From: DATKNA01 sp963755755
GTDB lineage: Bacteria; Actinomycetota; Actinomycetes; Actinomycetales; Kineosporiaceae
Length of the DNA: 64,000 bases
Reading direction: 5' to 3'
Assembly: GCA_963755755.1 (NCBI GenBank)
Contig: CAVWLJ010000008.1
Location: forward strand, 1 to 64,000
The notes under the pieces: model-generated
Told to the model about the DNA's origin: nothing
The model's database searches: none
Seen by the model: the letters and a program-made list of their open reading frames with translations, nothing else
Shown: piece after piece, positions 20,232 through 29,512 of the stretch
Position numbering within the stretch: the stretch's first letter is position 1
Layout of the letters: each line of letters starts with the position of its first letter
Translations under genes and position numbers: made by a program

Positions 20232-21155
20232 TCAGACCTTGAGGTACCGGCGCAGCGACAGGAACGAGGACAAGCCGGCGATCCCGAGCCCGACGAGGAA
20301 CATCGCGGGCAGCACGAGGACGGCGTCGGAGAGGTCGACCCAGTTCCGGATGAACTTCAGCGTCCCCGCCAGCCACCCCTGCACCGCGAACTGCGTGAAG
20401 GCCACGAGGATCACCGACGCCAGGACCGCGCCGATCACGGCGGAGATGAGGCTCTCGAGGATGAACGGCATCTGGATGACGAGGTTCGACGCGCCGACCA
20501 GCCGCATGATCCCGGTCTCCCGGCGCCGGGTGAAGGCGGTCAGCCGGATCGTCGTCGCCACGAGCAGCACGGAGCAGACCAGGGTGAGCCCCGCGATCAC
20601 CCACGCGCTCCACTTGAGCCCGTTGAGCAGGGCGAACAGGCGGTCGAGCACGGCGTTGTCGTCCTGCACGGTGTCGACGCCCGGCTGCCCCCGGAACGCG
20701 TCGGAGACGATCTCGTACTGCTCCGGGTGCACGAGCCGGACCCGGTAGCTCTCGGGCATCTGGTCCGGCGTGACGTTGTCGACCAGCGAGGAGTCCCGGT
20801 ACTCCTCCTTGAGGTGCTGGTAGGCCTCCTGCTTGGACTCGAAGAAGACCTGCTCGATGTAGGGCTTGAGCTGGGGGGAGCTCAGCTCGGCGAGGATCGC
20901 CGTCTTCTGCGCCTCGGTGATGGGTCCCGAGGAGCAGCTCGGCTTGCTCTTGTCCGAGTCCGCCCCGCACAGGAAGACCGAGACCTGCACCCGGTCGTAC
21001 CAGTACTCCTTCATCACCGAGACCTGCTTCTGCGCGAGCAGGCCGACGCCGAGCATGAGCAGCGAGACGGTCGTCACGAGGATCACCGAGATCGTCATCG
21101 AGAGGTTGCGTCGCAACCCCAGAGCGATCTCGCTGAGCATGAACTGGAAACGCAC
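20232..21155 (-). CDS. ftsX: Cell division permease FtsX
   Basis: 307-aa FtsX with a cytoplasmic start, helix 1 (SVILVTTVSLLMLGVGLL), a large extracytoplasmic loop (about residues 45-175) including two cysteines (FLCGAD, KPSCSS), and three C-terminal helices with the FtsX segment RETGIMRLVGASNLVI. FtsX anchors the ATPase FtsE and transmits its cycle to peptidoglycan hydrolases outside; the next gene encodes a candidate hydrolase. The gene starts 22 nt after ftsE. Confidence 0.95.
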   Translation of the reverse strand: MRFQFMLSEIALGLRRNLSMTISVILVTTVSLLMLGVGLLAQKQVSVMKEYWYDRVQVSVFLCGADSDKSKPSCSSGPITEAQKTAILAELSSPQLKPYIEQVFFESKQEAYQHLKEEYRDSSLVDNVTPDQMPESYRVRLVHPEQYEIVSDAFRGQPGVDTVQDDNAVLDRLFALLNGLKWSAWVIAGLTLVCSVLLVATTIRLTAFTRRRETGIMRLVGASNLVIQMPFILESLISAVIGAVLASVILVAFTQFAVQGWLAGTLKFIRNWVDLSDAVLVLPAMFLVGLGIAGLSSFLSLRRYLKV

Positions 21156-21177
21156 TGCGCTTGTCCCTCTCGCCCGA

Positions 21178-21867
21178 TCAGCGGGTGTAGCCGTAGACGC
21201 CGCGGTCCTGGTCGCGGACCAGGCGGCCGTCCTCCATCTCCACGACCCGCTTGCGCATCTGGTCGACGATCTCGTCGTCGTGGGTGGCCATGACGATGGT
21301 CGTGCCGGTGCGGTTGATCCGGTCGAGCAGCCGCATGATGCCGACGCTGGTCGCCGGGTCGAGGTTGCCGGTCGGCTCGTCCGCCAGCAGGATCGCGGGC
21401 CGGTTGACGAACGCCCGGGCGACCGCGACCCGCTGCTGCTCGCCGCCGGAGAGCTCGTGCGGGAAGCGGCGCTCCTTGCCGGCGAGGCCGACGAGGTCGA
21501 GCACCTCCGGCACGGTGTGCGCGATCGCGTGCCGGGGCTTGCCGATCACCTGCAGCGCGAACGCCACGTTCTCGAACACCGTCTTGTTCGGCAGCAGCCG
21601 GAAGTCCTGGAACACCACGCCGATCTGGCGGCGCAGCTGCGGGACCTTCCAGTTCGCCAGCCGCCCGACGTCCTTGCCCGCGACGTGCACGACGCCGCGG
21701 CTCGCCCGCTCCTCGCGCAGCACCAGGCGCAGGAAGGTGGACTTGCCCGATCCGGACGCACCGACGAGGAAGACGAACTCACCCTTGACGATCTCGAGGC
21801 TCACGTTGTCGACCGCCGGTCGCGAGGTCTCCGTGTAGACCTTGGTGACGTTCTCGAACCGGATCAC
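21178..21867 (-). CDS. ftsE: Cell division ATP-binding protein FtsE
   Basis: 229-aa ABC ATPase. Walker A GASGSGKST, Q-loop VFQDFRLLPN, signature LSGGEQQRVAVARAF, Walker B ILLADEPTGNLD and H-loop ATHDDEIV are intact. Starts MIRFENVTKVYTE, the usual FtsE opening. Forms the FtsEX complex at the septum. First gene of a likely ftsE-ftsX-M23-smpB transcript. Confidence 0.96.
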   Translation of the reverse strand: MIRFENVTKVYTETSRPAVDNVSLEIVKGEFVFLVGASGSGKSTFLRLVLREERASRGVVHVAGKDVGRLANWKVPQLRRQIGVVFQDFRLLPNKTVFENVAFALQVIGKPRHAIAHTVPEVLDLVGLAGKERRFPHELSGGEQQRVAVARAFVNRPAILLADEPTGNLDPATSVGIMRLLDRINRTGTTIVMATHDDEIVDQMRKRVVEMEDGRLVRDQDRGVYGYTR

Positions 21868-22237
21868 ACGCGTTACGTCCTCGGCAGGTCGGTAGGGGCG
21901 GCCGGTGCGGCGCCCCGGAGGCGTCGGCCGCGCCCCTCGCCCGGCCCGTCGGGCCCACGGCCACCGGAGAGTCTAAGCAGCCCGCCGGGGTGCCGGGGCC
22001 ACCGCCACGCACCCGGCCCGAAAACCCGTTGCGCGGGGCCGCCGCGAGGACGAGCCTGGGAAGGTCCCCGCCGCGCCCCTGTCGGGAGCGGGGACCCCGC
22101 CGGCGCGCTTCGTCCGCAGCCGCGGGGAGTCGGAGAGGAGGTGGCGAGATGGCGCAGGTCGCCCGTGCCGCCGCGCGCGAGCTCCACGGAGCCGCGCGGT
22201 CGCCCGCCACCGTCTCTCCGACCGAGGGGTTCCTCCG
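21868..22237. other. Intergenic region between ftsE and RIO kinase, with a possible leader ORF
   Basis: A 370-bp divergent gap that must hold promoters for ftsE (minus) and the kinase (plus). A short plus-strand ORF at 22149-22271 (MAQVARAAAREL, 40 codons) has an excellent ribosome-binding site, GGAGAGGAGG at 22132-22141, and overlaps the kinase start in another frame. I see no other genes, tRNA or clear -10/-35 pair. Confidence 0.45.
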
Positions 22238-23158
22238 TTGCGTTCTGCTGATCTCGATCCCGACGACCTGACCTACCCACGCCGCCCGGCGCGCTCCCGG
22301 CGGCGGCGTCCCCGTACCGACCTCGAGGCACCGGACCTCGAGCGCACCGACCCGTGCGTACCCGCGTTCGAGGAACCGGCGTACAGCACCTGGCTCGAGG
22401 CCGAGCACGGCCCCGAGCCGCACCCGGAGTGGGTGATCACCGATCTGGGCGCCGTCGACACCGACCTCGGCGTCCTCAAGACCGGCAAGGAGGCCGACGT
22501 CCACCTCGTCGAGCGCGCCACGCCCGACGGCGCCTCGACGCTCCTCGCGGCGAAGCGGTACCGCTCCAGCGAGCACCGGCTGTTCCACCGGGACGCCGGA
22601 TACCTCGAGGGCCGGCGCGTCCGGCGCTCCCGCGAGACCCGCGCCATGGCGAACCGGACGGCCTTCGGGCGCGACGTTCTCGCCGTCCAGTGGGCGGGCG
22701 CGGAGTTCGCGGCGCTCGGCCGGCTCTGGGAGCTGGGCAGGCTGGACGGCGGCGTGCGGGTGCCCTACCCGGTGCAGCTGCTCGGCACCGAGCTCCTGCT
22801 GGAGTTCATCGGGGACGCCGACGGGACCGCCGCCCCCCGGCTCGCTCAACTGCGGCCGGACGCCGGGGAGCTGCCGGGCCTCTGGCAGCAGACCGTCGAC
22901 GCGCTGTCGGTGCTCGCCTGCTCCGGTCTCGCGCACGGCGACCTGTCGCCGTACAACGTGCTCGTGCACCGCGGCGAGCTCGTGCTCATCGACCTGCCGC
23001 AGGTCGTCGACGTCGTGGCCAACCCGCAGGGGCCGGCGTTCCTCGCGCGCGACGTCGCGACGATGGCGCGGTGGTTCGCGGCGCGCGGACTGGACCTCGA
23101 CGAGGCCGACGCGCAGGCGCTGACCGCCCGGCTGCTGACCGATGCCGGGCTGCGGTGA
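22238..23158 (+). CDS. RIO1-family serine protein kinase
   Basis: 306-aa RIO-type atypical kinase. Conserved parts: a P-loop-like TGKEADVHLV, AAKRYRSS, the catalytic HGDLSPYNVLVH and metal-binding LIDLPQVVDV. Prokaryotic RIO proteins phosphorylate unknown substrates, possibly in ribosome-related steps. The start TTG 22238 has no strong ribosome-binding site, so a start inside the upstream overlapping leader by a frame break is possible. It runs towards prfB. Confidence 0.86.
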   Translation: MRSADLDPDDLTYPRRPARSRRRRPRTDLEAPDLERTDPCVPAFEEPAYSTWLEAEHGPEPHPEWVITDLGAVDTDLGVLKTGKEADVHLVERATPDGASTLLAAKRYRSSEHRLFHRDAGYLEGRRVRRSRETRAMANRTAFGRDVLAVQWAGAEFAALGRLWELGRLDGGVRVPYPVQLLGTELLLEFIGDADGTAAPRLAQLRPDAGELPGLWQQTVDALSVLACSGLAHGDLSPYNVLVHRGELVLIDLPQVVDVVANPQGPAFLARDVATMARWFAARGLDLDEADAQALTARLLTDAGLR

Positions 23159-23164
23159 CGGCTT

Positions 23165-23249
23165 GTGCGTCAGCCCGCGGCCTTCTCGGCGCAGTCGCTC
23201 GAGCCGAGTCGCCCTGGCGCGGTGCGTCAGCTCGCGGCCTTTTCGGCGC
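23165..23249. repeat. 28-bp direct repeat at the prfB 3' end
   Basis: Positions 23165-23192 and 23222-23249 are the same 28 bp with two C/T differences; the second copy includes the prfB stop and last codons. The spacing of start points is 57 bp. It looks like a small local duplication between the convergent RIO kinase and prfB. Confidence 0.7.
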
Positions 23250-24339
23250 CGCGTCGCCAGCGGATGCCGGCCTCGAGGAACTCGTCGATCGCGCCGTCGA
23301 AGACGGCGGCGGGGTTGCCGACCTCGTACTCGGTCCGCAGGTCCTTGACCATCTGGTACGGGTGCAGCACGTAGGAGCGCATCTGGTTGCCCCAGCTCGA
23401 CCCGCCGTCGCCCTTGAGCGCGTCGAGCTCGGCCTGCCGGTCCTGGCGGGCCCGCTCGAGCAGCTTCGCCTGGAGCACCCGCATCGCCGCCGCCTTGTTC
23501 TGCAGCTGCGACTTCTCGTTCTGGCAGGTGACGACGATGCCGGTCGGGATGTGGGTGAGCCGGACGGCGGAGTCCGTGGTGTTGACGCTCTGCCCGCCGG
23601 GGCCGGACGAGCGGTAGACGTCGACGCGGATGTCGTTCTCGGGGATCTCGATGTGGTCGGTCTCGGCGACGACGGGGAGGACCTCGACGCCGGCGAAGCT
23701 CGTCTGCCGGCGGCCCTGGTTGTCGAACGGGCTGATCCGCACCAGCCGGTGCGTGCCCTGCTCGACGGACAGCGTGCCGTAGGCGTACGGCGCGTCCACC
23801 TTGAAGGTCGCCGACTTGATGCCGGCCTCCTCCGCGTAGGACGTGTCGTACACCTCCGTCTTGTAGCCGTGGCGCTCCGACCAGCGCAGGTACATGCGCA
23901 GCAGCATCTCGGCGAAGTCGGCGGCGTCCACGCCGCCCGCCTCGGACCGGATCGTGACGAGCGCCTCGCGGTCGTCGTAGTCGCCCGAGAGCAGGGTGCG
24001 GACCTCGAGCTCCGCGAGCGTCGTGCTCAGGCCCTCGAGCTCCCGCTCGGCCTCGGCGAGCGCGTCGGCGTCGTTCTCGGCCTCGGCCAGCTCGACCAGC
24101 ACCTCGAGGTCGTCCAGGCGCTGCCGGGCCCGCGACAGGCGCTCGAGTTCGGCCTGCACGTGCGAGAGCTTGCTGGTCACGGCCTGGGCGCGGTCCGGGT
24201 CGTCCCACAGGTCCGGCGCCGCCGCCTGCTCCGACAGCTCGGCGACCTGCTTCTCCATACCGGGGACGTCGCTCACCCCGAGCACGGAGTCGAGGGTGGT
24301 GCGAAGGTCGCGCAGCTGGGCGGGGAAGTCGGTGGCCAC
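23227..24339 (-). CDS. prfB: Peptide chain release factor 2
   Basis: About 370 aa RF2. The stop-codon-reading SPF motif (VRISPFDN) and the GGQ catalytic loop (SSGPGGQSVN) are both present; the N-terminal helical domain starts around DFPAQLRDLRTTLDSVL. I begin at GTG 24339. No in-frame TGA lies near codon 25, so this gene lacks the programmed frameshift used by many RF2 genes. The last nine codons are nearly repeated 57 bp downstream. FtsE lies on the other side of the RIO kinase. Confidence 0.95.
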   Translation of the reverse strand: MATDFPAQLRDLRTTLDSVLGVSDVPGMEKQVAELSEQAAAPDLWDDPDRAQAVTSKLSHVQAELERLSRARQRLDDLEVLVELAEAENDADALAEAERELEGLSTTLAELEVRTLLSGDYDDREALVTIRSEAGGVDAADFAEMLLRMYLRWSERHGYKTEVYDTSYAEEAGIKSATFKVDAPYAYGTLSVEQGTHRLVRISPFDNQGRRQTSFAGVEVLPVVAETDHIEIPENDIRVDVYRSSGPGGQSVNTTDSAVRLTHIPTGIVVTCQNEKSQLQNKAAAMRVLQAKLLERARQDRQAELDALKGDGGSSWGNQMRSYVLHPYQMVKDLRTEYEVGNPAAVFDGAIDEFLEAGIRWRRGAEKAAS

Positions 24340-24397
24340 GTCGATCCAGGTTACGCGCTCCCCGCCGGCTCCCCGCCCGCGCTGCCGCGGAGCGACC

Positions 24398-25394
24398 TCA
24401 GGCGTCGAGCAGCCAGTCGGGCAGCCGGTCGTAGCCCTGGGCGCGCAGCAGGCGCGGCCAGATCGCGGTTGGACCGCGAGTAGAGCGCCCGGACCCGGTT
24501 GCGGTCCCGGTCGGGCTGCCGCGGCGTGCCGAGGCGCTCGCCGACGGCGTCCGACGCCGCCGGACCGGAGGCGCGCTGGGCGAGCGGCCAGAACCGCCCG
24601 ACCACGGCGGCGAGCCCCGAGCGCGCGGGCTCCGACTCCGCGATCGGTGCCGGCTCCTGCGATGGCGCCGGCGCCGACTCGGCCGGGACGAGCTCGAGCC
24701 AGCGCAGCACGTCCGCGACCACGCGCTCGGCGTGCGCGGCCAGGTGCTCCGCGAAGACGACGCGGACGCGGCCCGGGAAGGTGTCGAACCAGCTCGGGAG
24801 GTGCTCGGCGTAGAAGCCCGAACCGAGGGTCCGGAAGTAGCGATTGGCCTCGAAGCGGTCGCAGCCACCGGCGCGCAGCGCCAGGCAGCGGTCGACGAAG
24901 GTGTCGTAGGGCATCGCCGCGGGCAACCGTCCGCGGCGCACCTTGTCGACGTAGCTCGTCCACAGCCGCTGGGCGGGGTCGCGCAGGAGCAGCAGGACGC
25001 GGACGTCGGGCAGGTCCCGGCCGACGGCGCCGACGAGCGCGCCGCCGCCGTCGAAGTACACCGGCGAGGTCTCGAGCCGGTACCGCTCGCCGTCCCAGCC
25101 GGCGAAGTGCCGGTCGTAGTCGTCCAGCGGCGAGTCGATCTCCAGCCCGTAGCGCAGCGGCGTGAAGCGGTCGATCCGGCGCGTCGAGGGCAGGCACACC
25201 TGGGGATGTCGGGCCAGCTCCTGCGTGAGCGTGCCGGCCAGGCTGTGACTGACGCCCGCGAGCAGGAGGTTCGCCACCCGCTTCGGGACGACGGGCCGCG
25301 GCGCCTCGACCCGGCGGACGACGAGGTCCGGCGGGGTGCGGCGGGGGCGGCGCGCGTGCGTCCGGGAGGAGAGCGAGGGCGTGGGGGCCGTCAT
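24398..25394 (-). CDS. Sulfotransferase family protein (C-terminal frame break)
   Basis: About 330 aa. A start MTAPTPSLSS at ATG 25394 is followed by a basic region, the PAPS-binding-type ANLLLAGVSHSLAGTLTQEL, a central RDPAQRLWTSYVDKVRRG (3'-phosphate loop) and a C-terminal LYSRSNRDLA. In frame the end is scrambled; one base earlier (shift near 24452) it continues RLLRAQGYDRLPDWLLDA, the normal sulfotransferase tail. These enzymes move sulfate from PAPS to sugars or lipids. The usual 5'-PSB motif is altered here (SHSLAGT instead of a P-loop-like KCGTT), so activity is uncertain. It stands beside prfB. Confidence 0.78.
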
Positions 25395-25695
25395 GAGCGA
25401 GTCCGTTCCGCGGTGCCCGGTCGCGCGGTCCCCGAGGTCCGCGCCCGTTCTGACGTCCGCTGCTTCGACACTGCTTTCAATACTGCTCGGAATGGAACAG
25501 TGACAGCCTGTAACGACTTGTGTCCCGGCGTCCAGAGCTGGGGCGAACCTCCGGCGCACGAGGGCGAAGTCGGACCGATCGGCCGCGTTTGGCGTCCGCC
25601 GTTCTCCCGATGGTGCTCGCCCGGCCAGCGCCCGCGTCTGGTCGATCCGGACCGGTTGCTGCCAGGATGCGCACACCAACGTCGACGGGGGCGGG
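25395..25695. other. Divergent intergenic region
   Basis: A 301-bp gap between the sulfotransferase (minus) and the large membrane protein (plus). An inverted pair CACTG/CAGTG spans roughly 25470-25503, with AT-richer bases between. No gene or consensus promoter is clear; both promoters must lie here. Confidence 0.4.
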
Positions 25696-28600
25696 ATGGC
25701 TGGACGCGGTCGGGAGACGGACCACGCGGGCGGCGCGCCGCCCGCGACCAAGGTCACGGCCGGGCTGCTGCGCGCGTGCGTCGAGGAGGTGACGGTCGAG
25801 GAGTTCCGGATCGGCGACTTCCGGGTCGACCGCGACGCCGCCCTGGGCCGCCAGCTCCTCTACCTGCTCACCAACGAGGAATGGCTGCGCCGGACCAGCG
25901 AACAGCTGGAGATCCAGCGGGTGCGTGTGGTGGACACCGAGGTCCTCGTCGACGTCGACCTCTCGCTCGTCACCCCGGCCGCGCTCGACGCCCGGCGCCC
26001 GGTCTGGCTGCCCGTCCTCGCGGTGCCGCCCCCGGTCGAGGGCGTGGTGAGCGATCCGGTCACGAGCCTGGAGGTCACCGACGCTGCCGGCGCGCGCGTC
26101 TTCAAGCTCCCGCAGTCGGAGGTGCAGCGCCGATTCGCCGCGGCGTACGCCGAGATCGTGCTGGCCCGGCTGCCCACGGCACGCCCGGATCCGGACGCTC
26201 GGGCCCCGCGCGACGAACTCGTGCTGCTCGCCGCCGCCGTCCGTCGGCTGCTCGCGGCCGGTCTCGCCGGCAACGCCCCGCTCGACGCCACCTTCGCCAC
26301 GTCGCCGGACGGTCCGGACGGCCTGCCGCCGCGCATCGACACCGGCCGCGCCCGTGCCGAGGAACGGCTCGCGGAGGCACGGTCGTCGCTGCTCGCCGCG
26401 TTCGAGATCGACGCGGCCCGCGCCGACCGCTGGTCGCGTCACGCCTGCTGGAGATGCTCGACGCGCTCGTCGGAGCCGTGTTCGTCGTCGTCCCCGTCGA
26501 CCCGGCGGCCGGTCCCACCTCGTTCTCCGTCCGCCTGCCCGGCCGCCGACTCCGCCAGGACCGCCGGCGCTGGCGACTCGCGCCGCGGGCCCGGCTTGCG
26601 GATCGCGCTCCTCGCGGCGTCCGGGCACTCGGACCGCATCGTCCGGCTCACGCTGCCGGACGGCATCGCCGCCGTGGGGTCGACACTGCCGGACGACGAC
26701 GAGCCGCCGGCGCGGATCGAGGTCATCGCCCCGCGGCCGGTCGTCGAGCTGCACGCCCTCGTCGAGCAGGTGCTCGACCCCGGGACGGTGCCCGGTTCGT
26801 GGGTGCAGCGCCGGCTGGCGAGCCTGGCCGTGGACAAGGTCGAGGCGGTGCTGGAGCTCCTCAGCCACTACCTGGTGCCGGCCGAGGGCGACGACGAGCG
26901 CGCCACCCGGGCATTCGCCGACCGCCTGCGCGACCTGCGCACGCATCTGCTCGACGTCGTCACGCCGCCCGAGCGCAACGTCGCCGCACCCACGCAGACC
27001 CTCCGGCAGGCCTGGGACGCCGGCTCCGGGCTGCCGGAACGGCTGCGCCGCCGGCTCGCGGTCAACACCGCGACACCCGGCGTCGTCCACCTGCGCGCCA
27101 CGATGGTGGAGGGGTCCGCCCAGCGCGCCCGCACCGTGGACGCCCGCCTCGACCTCGAGATCGCGGTCGCGGACTCGACGGTGCTCGACACGGCCCGCGA
27201 CATCAACCTCATCAACGCCGGCCTGCTCGTGCTCGTCACCGGCGTCCTCGCTCGTCAGCGGCACCGGCAACGTCGACCTGCAGACCCTCGCCACCGTCCT
27301 CACCCTGTTCCCCGCCGTCCAGGCCGCCCGGATCGGGCGGCCCGACCGCTCCACGGTGCGCGGACTGCTCGCCCAGCCGACGTACGTGCTGAGCCTGGCG
27401 ACCGCGCTGCCCCCGCTGTTCCTCGCGGCGGCCATCGCGGTCGTGCGACCGGCCGGTGGTCTGCTGATGCTGGCGGGGGCCTGCACGGCCGTCCAGCTCG
27501 GCCTGCAGGTACTGCTGCGCCGCCGGCCCAGCGAGCCCGACCAGACGCCGTCCGCGGACCGGCAGCGGCGGGTCGCCCTCCTGCTCACGACCGACGCCGC
27601 CCCTGACCTCAGCCGGCTCGACATCCTGCGGGGCACCTGGTGCCGCGAGCTCGTCGCCGACGCGGTGCTGCTCGGGCGACAGGCGTCCGCCTGGGTCACC
27701 GCGGTGCCGGACGAGCCCGGCGCCTTCGGCCGCGCCCTCGAGGACGTGCCGCCCGGCGCCCTGCACGGCCTGCTCCACGCCACCTGCGACGGTCGTGCCG
27801 TCACCTTCACCGTCGTCGGTGCGGGCGCGACGACGGGCGGGGCCCACCAGGGGAGCCACGCGATCAGACCGGGCTCGGTGCGGCCCGTCCGGCTCGACCC
27901 GGGGCGGCAGGCGGCCGTGGACCCGCCGGCGTGGGTCATCGAGATCCTCCTGGCGACGCCGACGGGGACGCTCGGCCGTACCGATCCGGAGCTGCACCCC
28001 CTGCTCGCGATCTGCCGGGCCGCCGCGGCCGAGGGCTTCCCGGTGCTGTTCGTGCAGATGCCCACGCCGGCACCGACGCGGGGCCCGGGCGACCACGAGT
28101 GGCTCCGCGTGCGTGTCGGCGTCCCGTTCGTCCTCCCCAGCGCGCTCGAACGCCCCGGAGAGCTCAGCGGGCTGCGCCGCTTCCTCGTCGCGGTCGACGC
28201 GCTCCGGACCAGCGCGGGCATCCGCCGCCCCCTGCACGTGTACGCCGTCCCCGAGCTCGCGACCTACGAGGCCAGCCAGACCGCGCCGGACGACGCCGGG
28301 CTGCGCCCGGTGACCGGGCGCGAGCTCGCCCTGGTCACGGCCGCGGCGGCGGACGCCGGGGTGCGCTTCGGCCGGCCCCTCGTCCTGTGTGCGACCGCCC
28401 GGGCCGGCCTGCTGGCCGACGTCCTCGGCGTCGTCGCGTCGACGGGCGCCCGGCTGGTCGGAGGGACCGTGGCCGTGCTGCACGGTACGACCGTCGTCGT
28501 GCTGACCGTCGCCGAGGCCGGACTGCCTGCACAACCGCTGGGCGCACACGTCCGGCACGCGCTCGCGGCGACGGACGACGTCCAGGTGCCGATCGACACC

Positions 28601-29086
28601 GACGACGCGTCCGCGCTGCCGCGCTCGCCCCGCCGGCCGGCGGAGGGTTGCCTGGTCCGGCTCAACGTCCGGGTGCCCGACCGCCCGCAGCGGCTGCGCT
28701 CGGTGCTGCTCTCCCTCGACGAGGCCGTCCGCGGCCGGGCGACCGGCGAGCCCGGCGCGGGGGCCGGCGGCGGACACGATCCCCTGCACGTCTGGTCGGC
28801 CCTGTTCCGCGTCGTGGAGGGGCGCTCGCTGCAGGGTCGTCTCGTCGCCCGGCTCCCCGAGGTACCGGCGTGGACCACCGCCGACCTCGACGGGCGGGCC
28901 GAACCCGGGCCGGAGATCAACGGCACCGCCCCGATCGAGGACGATCCGGTCGTCACGGTCGAGGTGCTGCGGACGGTCCTCTCCGTGTCGCCCCTGGAGG
29001 TCGACAGCGCCCGGATCCCCGCGCCGGCCGCAGCCGAGGGCCGGGCAGGTGTGACGCTGCCCCGGCCGGGTATCGGTGGACCATGA
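25696..29086 (+). CDS. Unrecognised large membrane protein, about 1,130 aa (frameshifted)
   Basis: I do not recognise this protein. The joined product has an N-terminal soluble part of about 500 aa with two similar-looking beta-rich segments, a central hydrophobic block with two or three helices (LINAGLLVLVTGVL; TALPPLFLAAAIAVV; LLMLAGACTAVQLGLQVLL) and a C-terminal soluble part of about 500 aa with two ACT-like stretches (CATARAGLLADVLGVVAS; RLNVRVPDRPQRLRSVLL). Frames change near 26440 (one base lost or two gained), 26590 and 27250 (+1 each). ATG 25696 follows a GGGGGCGGG. Its TGA overlaps the next gene's ATG (ATGA), so the two are coupled. No signal peptide is seen. Confidence 0.75.
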
Positions 29087-29511
29087 CCGTCGCAGAGATG
29101 ATCAAGTCGCATCCCGACCTCGCGCTGGAGCCCGACGCCCTGGTCGCCTGCATCGACGCCGCGCAGCAGGCGTCCACGGCGGCCACCGCCTGCGCCGACG
29201 CCTGCCTGGCGGAGGACATGGTCGCCGACCTGCGCACCTGCATCCGCCGCTGCCTCGACGTGGCCGACGTCGCCGCCACGACCGCCGGCGTCCTCGCGCG
29301 TCAGGTCGCCCTGGACCTCGGGCTCGTCCGCGTCGTGCTCGAGGCGTGCGCGGTCGCCGCCAAGCGCTGCGCGGTGGAGTGCGAGCTGCACGCCGACATG
29401 CACGAGCACTGCCGGATCTGCGGCGAGGCCTGCGGCGAGCTCTACGCGGCGAGCCGGTCGTTGCTCGAGACGCTGCGCGACGAGGGCGTACCGCAGCCCG
29501 ACGAGCGGTAG
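29083..29511 (+). CDS. Four-helix-bundle copper-binding protein (DUF326/Csp-like)
   Basis: 142-aa cysteine-rich helical protein. Cysteines are spaced CxxxC along helices (ACADAC, CIRRC, KRCAVEC, CRICGEAC), matching the DUF326 / copper storage protein pattern where Cys face the inside of a four-helix bundle and bind Cu(I). No signal peptide is present, so it would be cytosolic. The start codon overlaps the stop of the large membrane protein by four bases, tying a copper-storage-like protein to that unknown protein. Confidence 0.86.
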   Translation: MTVAEMIKSHPDLALEPDALVACIDAAQQASTAATACADACLAEDMVADLRTCIRRCLDVADVAATTAGVLARQVALDLGLVRVVLEACAVAAKRCAVECELHADMHEHCRICGEACGELYAASRSLLETLRDEGVPQPDER

Positions 29512-29512
29512 G

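Noticed and set aside
24300..24360. Programmed +1 frameshift in prfB
   Set aside because: No TGA or Shine-Dalgarno-like stimulator is found near codon 25 and the frame is continuous.
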